A stretch of 64,000 bases of DNA. Origin: Plectrocnemia conspersa. Taxonomy: Eukaryota; Arthropoda; Insecta; Trichoptera; Polycentropodidae. Both the position numbers and the translations under genes were made by a program. A model generated the notes under the pieces. It saw nothing but the letters and a program-made list of their open reading frames with translations, did no database searches and was not told the DNA's origin. This document shows, in pieces, positions 58,501 to 64,000 of the stretch (the first letter of the stretch is position 1; every line of letters starts with the position of its first letter). Location: assembly GCA_009617715.1 (NCBI GenBank), contig VTFK01000518.1:1-64000 (forward strand), read 5' to 3'.

Positions 58501-58722
58501 CTTCCAAATATCGGCAAGTTGGCCGTATCCGCCTTGGCGACGACGCTCGGCGCGTTCAGGTACACCAGAGCGATGGCGTCGAAGAAGGTAGAGTGCGGCG
58601 CTATGCACAGGACAGGCGCTTCGGTGGCGCGCGCCTGCTTCACGCCCGTGACGCGCACCCGGTTCAGTCCACCGACAGCAAACGCAGCCTTCATCGCCAG
58701 ACACATCCAGCAACGCAACCAC
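43460..58722 (-). CDS. LPCAT: Lysophosphatidylcholine acyltransferase (LPCAT1/2 type), 5' end missing
   Basis: A membrane-bound AGPAT/PlsC-family enzyme of the Lands cycle that transfers acyl groups from acyl-CoA to lysophosphatidylcholine, normally in the ER or on lipid droplets. Exons (minus): A 58722-58502 or B 54944-54733, then 48763-48654, 48032-47878, 44999-44862, 44791-44666, 44350-44203, 44131-43891 and 43548-43460. All phases agree, and the A form gives 409 residues before the stop. Motifs in order: APHSTFFD or APHSTFLD (catalytic His/Asp), [27 protein letters not shown], then the LPCAT-specific [16 protein letters not shown] and [12 protein letters not shown], and a C-terminal EF-hand pair as in LPCAT1/2. 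The N-terminal membrane exon was not found and the first intron probably leaves the window. The end, SKIKTH, is not a classical KKxx signal. Confidence 0.95.
43891..44131 (-). CDS. LPCAT: LPCAT exon, EF-hand region
   Basis: Acceptor TCATTATAG|GATAAT, donor GCAG|GTAAAA. Two EF-hand-like loops: [12 protein letters not shown] (degenerate, Phe at position 3, Ala at 12) and [12 protein letters not shown], whose twelfth residue is completed across the next junction. Confidence 0.9.
44203..44350 (-). CDS. LPCAT: LPCAT exon
   Basis: Acceptor TTATATAG|ACTTG, donor TTCCAG|GTTCTT. Encodes [18 protein letters not shown] through [12 protein letters not shown], the helix before the EF-hands. Confidence 0.85.
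44666..44791 (-). CDS. LPCAT: LPCAT exon
   Basis: Acceptor ATTTACAG|AGCATTG, donor TTGGG|GTAATA. Encodes [20 protein letters not shown] and the linker to the EF-hand region. Confidence 0.9.
44862..44999 (-). CDS. LPCAT: LPCAT exon
   Basis: Acceptor ATTTTCAG|ATTG, donor GCCAA|GTGAGT. Encodes [20 protein letters not shown], then [19 protein letters not shown] and VRNVMAK, the LPCAT-specific segment after the acyltransferase domain. Confidence 0.94.
45330..46996 (+). mobile_element. Tigger/pogo relic in an LPCAT intron
   Basis: The plus strand reads [29 protein letters not shown], then after a frameshift [19 protein letters not shown]. This matches the Tigger DDE order (AWVTxEIFxEWF, then LLLLDNAPSH). 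The right end at 46975-46996 is CCTGGATTATCGAGGTATACTG followed by TA. The part at 46600-46760 matches the relic at 15273-15865 in inverse orientation. It lies opposite to LPCAT transcription. The left terminus was not found. Confidence 0.75.
45775..46001. repeat. Foldback element, ~100-bp arms
   Basis: The two halves are inverse: TTGACCAATAGGAGAGCG, AGAAGTCAAAAATCCACG and AAAAGCAA on the left recur inverted on the right. The centre has a smaller palindrome, GGAAACGCTCG / CGAGCGTTCCC. AGCAGTGGAAACGCTCGGT also occurs directly at about 45676 and at the centre. Inserted in the Tigger relic. Confidence 0.75.
47000..47870. other. LPCAT intron, nothing else recognised
   Basis: AT-rich intronic sequence upstream of the donor at 47877-47871. 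Confidence 0.5.
47878..48032 (-). CDS. LPCAT: LPCAT exon, motifs III and IV
   Basis: Acceptor TTTTACAG|ATTTTA, donor AGCGC|GTGAGT. Encodes [37 protein letters not shown] and [20 protein letters not shown] and PGVPVQPV are acyltransferase motifs III and IV. Confidence 0.95.
48654..48763 (-). CDS. LPCAT: LPCAT exon, motif II
   Basis: Acceptor GCTTTCAG|AGTTG, donor CCGCAG|GTGAAA. Encodes [20 protein letters not shown] and [16 protein letters not shown], the block after the catalytic exon. Confidence 0.93.
49360..49700 (-). mobile_element. tRNA-derived SINE with LINE-type 3' tail
   Basis: On the minus strand a tRNA-like head (about 49697-49615) contains a B-box-like GCGGGTTCGAGCCCC and a perfect stem CTCAGA/TCTGAG. 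A unique body follows. The 3' end, with the stem-loop at 49382-49415 and AATAAAAATAAAA, matches the 3' end of the LINEs at 9578-9935 and 10020-10975. Head, body and borrowed tail make this a near-complete SINE. It lies in the long LPCAT intron between the alternative exons and motif II. Confidence 0.8.
49382..49415 (-). repeat. SINE 3' stem-loop homologous to LINE
   Basis: TGTAAC pairs with GTTACA; the loop starts GCATTGGG. Compared with the LINE at 10053-10086, paired positions changed together (CGTGAC:GTCACG to TGTAAC:GTTACA). Confidence 0.7.
49940..50170. other. GC-richer intronic patch
   Basis: CpG-richer block inside the long LPCAT intron (GCGAGCGAGCG near 50097), with a 71-residue plus-strand frame lacking family motifs. 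Possible intronic regulatory element. Confidence 0.2.
50430..50830 (+). pseudogene. LINE reverse transcriptase relic (5' portion of a split copy)
   Basis: Shows the RT motifs GVKQGC (about 50518) and [18 protein letters not shown] (about 50642), then INIDKTKSM and VKYLKYLGS, with frame breaks. The matching C-terminus appears to lie at 52465-52620, beyond another LINE. Confidence 0.75.
50840..52340 (+). pseudogene. Second LINE relic, inserted in the first
   Basis: The plus strand reads, through many stops, [15 protein letters not shown] (pre-RT), [20 protein letters not shown] (RT motif 0/1 region), KTKCLLIN near 52060 and a 3' UTR to 52340. The order fits one LINE lying between the two halves of another. 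Confidence 0.65.
52450..52625 (+). pseudogene. LINE C-terminal relic (3' portion of the split copy)
   Basis: The plus strand reads [14 protein letters not shown], a break, then [20 protein letters not shown] and a stop. RxxSWLxNLREWxG...LFRAAxxRE is the end of many insect LINE proteins. It pairs with 50430-50830. Confidence 0.7.
52680..54720. other. LPCAT intron, nothing else recognised
   Basis: AT-rich intronic sequence downstream of exon B, without family motifs or terminal repeats. Confidence 0.5.
54733..54944 (-). CDS. LPCAT: LPCAT alternative catalytic exon B
   Basis: 212 bases, acceptor CTCCTCTAG|AGCC and donor GGGCA|GTATGT. Encodes [17 protein letters not shown], then [20 protein letters not shown] and [10 protein letters not shown], with the junction codon again Lys. 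Phase at both ends equals exon A and both lengths are 2 mod 3. Joining A to B would put TGA in frame three codons in, and skipping both would shift the frame, so exactly one can be used. It is roughly 40 percent identical to A by eye, keeping His and Asp. Confidence 0.88.
54950..56530. other. LPCAT intron between exons A and B, 3' part
   Basis: AT-rich intronic sequence with no recognised feature. Confidence 0.5.
56777..56784 (+). repeat. 8-bp target duplication, left copy
   Basis: CAGCTAGA, repeated exactly at 57049-57056. Confidence 0.9.
56785..57048 (+). mobile_element. hAT MITE, full-length copy, 264 bp
   Basis: Ends CAGTGGCGTAGCTA and TAGCTACGCCACTG, flanked by CAGCTAGA duplications. 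Subterminal GC-rich inverted blocks (GGGCCGCCCCGGGCGGC left, GCCCTGGGCGGC right). The reference copy for 26210-26387 and 39993-40151. Confidence 0.93.
57590..58495. other. LPCAT intron 3' of exon A
   Basis: AT-rich. TGACGTCA at 58003-58010. No further feature recognised. Confidence 0.45.
58502..58722 (-). CDS. LPCAT: LPCAT alternative catalytic exon A
   Basis: 221 bases, acceptor GGTTGGTAG|GTGG and donor TTTGGAA|GTATGC. Encodes [18 protein letters not shown], then the core [20 protein letters not shown] and [10 protein letters not shown], with the last base plus AG of the next exon giving Lys (FGK|LINY). It resembles vertebrate LPCAT1 at this position (GG.xRVxVxGxxQ). The sequence is GC-rich, unlike exon B's flanks. 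The acceptor tract is G/T-rich rather than C/T-rich. Confidence 0.85.
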
Positions 58723-58724
58723 CT

Positions 58725-58990
58725 ACCAACCAAACACCACACCGCACACCACGTAGCGCATCTTTATTGTCTCACTTTATTTACAACGATCGGTCAACGC
58801 GTTCAGTACAAAAATTAACTAAATTTACACATCTGTCCATCTACCCCCACTACGCAAACCACAACGCGAGCGCGCCTCGAATTTGTATAAATGAAGAGCG
58901 CGCACGTCGATCGATCAATCGCTTCGTGCCACTTGACTAGTCAGCATCGATGCTCTCGAACCTCGAGTCATTCTCAACGAGATACTTTAA
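58725..58990 (-). promoter_or_regulatory. CpG-rich stretch directly upstream of LPCAT exon A
   Basis: Sequence just 5' of exon A (minus) is CpG-rich (for example GCGCGC at 58896), unlike other introns here. It could be a second promoter or a splicing/regulatory island. An ATG at about 58766 runs into a stop after 12 codons, so a start there would not reach exon A without splicing. Confidence 0.3.
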
Positions 58991-58999
58991 ATTTGCAAC

Positions 59000-60840
59000 C
59001 TTTGAATACTTGAACGATTCTTTACAACCACGCAAAGATGTGCATTTACTGTACAATACATTTTTTTCTGTATTAAATTATAACATGTTAATTGCTTTAT
59101 TAAAGCCCAAATATATTATATATGGCATCATTCATAAGATCCCTGTCTCACAATAGAAATGTAATGGGTTCTTTAATAATCAACCTATATCATAAAATTT
59201 CGTTATAAATAAATATACCTGTGCGTGTTGCCAAATATAAATATCGATTTTAGCTATTGCTTAATATAGAAAAATATATCTAATATCTAGACCTAATTTA
59301 ATCTGTATATTGATTTATAAATAATTTACTCGTTGTTGTAACTCATTGTGTTTGTGCAACTTAGCTTCTTTAAAATTAAATTATTTTATTATTAAATTAT
59401 TACGTTATTGAAATACATTACACAAAAAAATCCATTTTTTCGACAAAAATGATAAACATTTTTGATCGACGTAAAAAACGAAAAATTCCTAATACGACAG
59501 ATGTGCAAATTTACATACTTTTTTAACATAAAACGCTTTTCTAATATAAAAATAACACAAAAATAATTACATTTGTAAAAAATTGAAGGCCATCCCTGAA
59601 AACTATGCTTGAAATTTATAGCTTCCTTTAATTTACAGTAAGCAATTATATCATTACAATACATTGCAAAGTTTTTAATTCCAATTTCGACCCCAATGCT
59701 CATCAATATAGCACTGAATCGTTGACCAACCGATCGCGTGAAACCAACAACACCAAACTGTGAATTTGCGAATTGTTACACAATCAGACCAGTTTGATCG
59801 ATTAATACCATAATGTTCGGAATAAACGAAACATGTATGTATGTTACTTACTAACGCACGTCCATTCCACACATTATATATATAATAAGAATCGATTGTT
59901 GCAACCTCAACCATTACAAATTGCTAATGTATACTAAAAATTATTATTATATTACAATTTAAACGTGATATTGATCTTTATGAACGCACTGAAATCACAC
60001 CGTACTAACTTACATATATTAACGGCTATAGAAACCTCACGAGCGTAGTACTCCAAAAAAAACGCGTGAAAGCAACGATCTCTGCGACCAGTTCACTTTC
60101 TACGTATTATACATATTAATATTAATTTTAGAGTCATGTTTTACTATATTTTATCAAACGTATCGAATAAATAATTATACCTTCTGAAATTTTTTCCTAC
60201 AAAAAATGCAACAATGTAATCGCAGTAGTAATCCGAAGCAATCTAAAATGTTTTAATAAATCTATATATCTATGGTTACTATATAGGTATAGATAGTGTA
60301 AGTAAACATAAAAAATAGCAATATCCTTAATATATATAATTCAACATACATACAAAAATAATATAAACTGTTTTATTGATTAAAAAATAATATATTTACG
60401 AACACAATGAATAAACTGTAAATCAACTAATATATTGCTTTTTAACATTGAAATACCTGTTACCATCAATGTATTATTTCACATTTATTTTATTTTAACG
60501 AGGACGTGAAGAGAAAGCACAGATTTTACTATTCTAAATAGACATCTAATAATGGTATAAATCATTGAATACCAATTACAAGACTGATGGCTTAAATACT
60601 ATAAAAGCACCGATTCATTATAAACATATATATTATGTCTAAAAGATTAGAATTGTGGGGATCACATAGAGCACTCGTTTGTGAGGGATCTTATTCTTGA
60701 ATTTTTTTATTATTATTCTTATACCTGATTTTCTTTGTATTTCAAAATAAACACAAAAATCCCAATACATCATTGTCTAGTTCCATAATCAATTAAAAAC
60801 TAATTCCAATAATATTACAATAAAATTGTAATGTGGTACT
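59000..60840. other. Probable LPCAT first intron / upstream, AT-rich
   Basis: No N-terminal LPCAT exon with the expected hydrophobic segment was found. Minus frames at 59392-59706 and 59675-59914 lack recognisable motifs. Confidence 0.4.
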
Positions 60841-60849
60841 GTGGGGGGA

Positions 60850-61190
60850 TCTCACTTTTAAAATTCGCGTTAGTTACTCTGACCAAAAGTGATTATTTAT
60901 CAACAAGGATAAACTAGACAATAGTGCGATCACACAAAGGCTCTCGTTACGACTTTTGTTACGACTAAAACTAAATCCCCATAAATGACACGCAAGGTTT
61001 GAATAATTATTTCGAACGAATCGGTCACGAGTAACAATATATCTCCGGAAGACAAATAGCACAATTCAACCTTGGAGATATCAGGCAATCAAATGTCACT
61101 TTCTAAAGGCGTATACTTATTTCGTTGTTCTAAGAAGTGAGTGCAACGATTGGCTTTGTAGCTCTGAATACTTAAGCCTGAACTCCAATG
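60850..61190 (-). repeat. Dispersed repeat, copy 2
   Basis: Inverted relative to 36565-36895. The GC-richer sequence that follows to about 61420 has no counterpart at the first copy and may be the rest of the element. Confidence 0.7.
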
Positions 61191-61429
61191 AGGAGAGGGC
61201 AGTCACCCGGCAGATTACGGCAGAGACTCGAAAACTCCGGAAGACACTGAAAGAAACTAGCAGACGCCCGCCCGCCTGCAGATAATATAAGGTCATGGAC
61301 GCTCACCTCCCGAAAGGGACTCCACTATACAAGCACCTCAATAGAGAGGGAACAACATCCTATCACTGCCACGCCTCTGAAAATATTTCACTGACATCAT
61401 CCCTCTACCAGCTTCTCCACCACCGCTCG

Positions 61430-63150
61430 GAGAATAACAATATTGCAATATGTAATATAATCTAATAAAATTCTTACTAGTTTCCACCTGCGTCTTACTG
61501 GCTTCAAAGTCACACCCCTAAGGGTCAGAATTCCGAAATAATTAATACTGATTTTGCAAAAAATTGCCACAAATGTAAGATAACTTGTTTTTAAAAATAT
61601 CATTTGCTTTATCTAAATACTCATAAATCATTAAAATAATAAGTTTATCGATTTTAATGCATAAAACATCATATAATTAATATATAAAACTGCGATTTAG
61701 ATTATTTTTTAAATACTACAGTAGTGATGTAATAATTATTTTTTGCTATAGCATAAAAATACACATGGTAGCAAAAACATAATTACTGCAATTAACTCTA
61801 GTTTTTTTATCAATTTTTATTAATGTTAAATTGTAACATTATCAATGTAAAAAAGAGGGTCACCTATTTTTAAGCCAATAAAAAATAGCTGAAATAAAAC
61901 TAAAGCTATTTTTTATACATATGCTGAAGAATCACAGTTTTAGCACACTTATGAGATAATAAAAAGCACAAAATTACACGTTACAAAATCCACATTTATT
62001 CATGCAGAAAGAAACATATTTATGGCCAAATCGTGATCTTTCTCTTTGCCGCAAAAGATCATTTCAACTGAATTATTTTAATAGCATTCAAATTTATCAT
62101 AGCTGAAAATGCATAGAAATAATTACGATTCAACTAACAATAAAAATATTTAGAAACGGAGTAATTGCCAAAAAGAGGCTCTGTGGGGCAGGTTGCGGAA
62201 TTAAAACCGTCGACCTCAATATCGCAATAAATCTCAACTCAAAATTTCGTCACACAGGTGGATTTTTTCATAGGAATAACCTAATGACATAAACTCGAAT
62301 TTATCTAAAGACGGATATGAAACGAGAAAATTGAAAAAAAATAACAAAAAAAATGTAGCACCATTTCAATAAACAAACTTTCATTACAACTTATTGTTTA
62401 TCTTTGTGTATTATCTAACTTTATATGTTATTTTATTAAATTCTTTATATCTCTCACATATTCGACTTTTTTTTACTATATTAATATTTTAATGTTATCT
62501 TATAGTATATGGTAATCGAGTTTAAAAATCTATATTTATTAATAAAAAATTTACAAAATATTTTTTTTACCTATTATTAGAAATTTTGTAAATCACTGTT
62601 TAAAAACATATTTTTAAATATTTCTGTTATCGTATAAATGTAGCATACAAATATTAAATCTAAAACGCTTTATTTGAGCTAAATAATACACATTTATTTT
62701 CATAAATTTTAAAAAGGGTCACATATTCAATGTATCATAAAATATTTTTTCTATCAAATTTAGATTCAGAAGAACGATTTACCGTTATCAAATTAAGGCA
62801 TACCTTTAGCCAAATAAAAGCGAAAGTATAAATTGTCATATAAAAAATCGCTAACCGCTAATAGTGGGGCAATAAATAAACAACTATGCGATAATTATAG
62901 CTTCCATGAACAGCAGCTTAAAAAATACCGATTAAAAAATAATGTAAGCAAACTATTATTAGCATTTTTAAAATCCTAAAGCAGCATTTCGCTTTATCGC
63001 TCCACAAAGAAAGATCATCATTGATTTAAATGAGGCGAATAAACGTTTAGAATATATTAGAGAGAAAGCGCAAATCAACATACATCATAAAATTCCATAA
63101 TCTAGTTTGAGCGATTACGATTTTGAGTAAAAAACAATCAAATTTTTTTA
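61430..63150. other. AT-rich stretch, nothing recognised
   Basis: AT-rich with homopolymer runs. No gene or repeat identified. Confidence 0.5.
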
Positions 63151-63164
63151 TACTAGAATAAAAT

Positions 63165-63265
63165 TCTAATTGTGAAAATTGCCAATCAACTGCTCCGACC
63201 CAGAATCGAACACAGTCGATATCAAAAGTTAAAAAAATACCTATACGACATTGAGCTGTGAATGT
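63165..63265 (-). repeat. tRNA-like SINE fragment
   Basis: On the minus strand an A-box-like ACAGCTCAATGTCGTATAGG is followed by a B-box-like TGTTCGATTCTGGGTCGG and GAGCAG, at tRNA-like spacing. No cloverleaf can be closed, so this is a SINE head rather than a tRNA gene. It differs from the SINE at 49360-49700. Confidence 0.45.
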
Positions 63266-63269
63266 ACGC

Positions 63270-64000
63270 TGTAAAAAATATATGTAGATTGCTATATTAG
63301 AGAGACACTAAGATGTTTGTTACGTGTGCTAATTTCTAATGCTAATATTATATAATAACTCAATGTTTGCGCTCATTATATAATAAGTGTTAATCATGAC
63401 AAGAAATTACTTGTTAAAATATATGTACATATTTACTAAAAAATATATTTAAGTTAAACATCTCAAAACACAATAGGATAAGCTAATAAATATCGGTCGG
63501 CGACACAGATAAAGACTGGTCAAGGCGATAGAAAATATTTGTGAGAGTAAAAGTCATAAAACATAGTTAAATATTCATTCAAAACATGTATGTTAATTAA
63601 AAAAGCTTTACAATGTTGATTAACTTTTTGTAGCGCTTTCACTATTTGCTAAATTAATACATTAAATAAAAGAAATAGAAAAAACGTGTTTTTTTTTAGG
63701 CAAAAAACATTTCTAAACTGACAATTATCACGAGTGAATTTTTTACTATTTCTAAATTAAATTAATAAAAACAAAATTATTTTATGACTAATAAATACTA
63801 ATTAAAAGTAAATAAGCGTCTTAAAAAATTATAATTAATAATAAACATACAATAGTCCACCCGTAATTAACAGAAATCGCTATATTGTAAACTTACTGCT
63901 AATAAATTATAAGTTTTAGCAAAAAAAGCTAACCTAATCTTTAATTAAGGGGGAATAATTACACTATAGTTAAAATAACACTTAACAACTAAATAGAACG
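63270..64000. other. AT-rich end of window
   Basis: Nothing recognised. Confidence 0.5.

Noticed and set aside
58377..58940. Plus-strand frames of 187 and 122 codons
   Set aside because: Antisense shadows of the GC-rich LPCAT exon A and its upstream CpG-rich sequence.
59675..59914. Possible transposase piece on minus (SNWSDCVTIRKF...)
   Set aside because: Suggestive composition but no motif could be matched to a family.
60874..61062. 62-codon minus frame
   Set aside because: Lies inside the dispersed repeat also found at 36565-36895, which is not open there.
1..64000. CRISPR arrays, bacterial operons, riboswitches, rRNA
   Set aside because: No regularly spaced repeats with unique spacers and no prokaryotic gene organisation; the sequence is eukaryotic nuclear DNA.

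Overview
The window is AT-rich, intron-bearing nuclear DNA from an animal, most likely an insect. The evidence is short GT..AG introns in one gene, a spread-out multi-exon gene, and a mix of hAT, Tigger/pogo, piggyBac-like, LINE and tRNA-derived SINE relics. The order cannot be fixed from sequence alone. Most of the 64 kb is intergenic or intronic, and only three protein genes can be supported.

Genes. (1) CCDC28-type coiled-coil protein, plus strand, 27803-28565, three exons, complete at 206 residues. (2) An unrecognised, highly charged single-exon protein, minus strand, 33732-34574, 280 residues. (3) A lysophosphatidylcholine acyltransferase of the LPCAT1/LPCAT2 type, minus strand, 43460-58722. 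Every exon from the acyltransferase core to the stop codon was placed by splice sites and phase. The N-terminal exon or exons were not found and probably lie beyond 64000. The LPCAT gene has two versions of the exon that carries the catalytic HxxxxD motif (A at 58502-58722, B at 54733-54944). They have the same phases and their joint inclusion would shift the frame, so they look like mutually exclusive exons.

Layout. 1-27 kb is a gene desert packed with transposon remains. It includes a long-inverted-repeat element with G/C-run subrepeats (5359-7128) split by a hAT copy with an intact 8-bp target duplication (5581-6724), both lying inside a 7-kb interval bounded by diverged inverted arms (4358-4825 and 11030-11485). 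It also holds LINE 3' pieces, a Tigger relic, a LINE endonuclease relic, a perfect palindrome, another hAT copy and several MITEs. 27-35 kb holds the two compact genes. 35-43 kb is intergenic with tandem repeats, a piggyBac-like relic and a MITE. 43-59 kb is the LPCAT gene, whose introns carry a Tigger relic, a foldback element, a complete SINE, nested LINEs and a hAT relic. 59-64 kb is upstream sequence or first intron with a dispersed repeat and a SINE-like piece.

The most informative observations are the duplicated LPCAT catalytic exon, and a 3' stem-loop shared by the SINE and two LINE copies. In that stem-loop the motif GCATTGGG is constant while the paired stem covaries.
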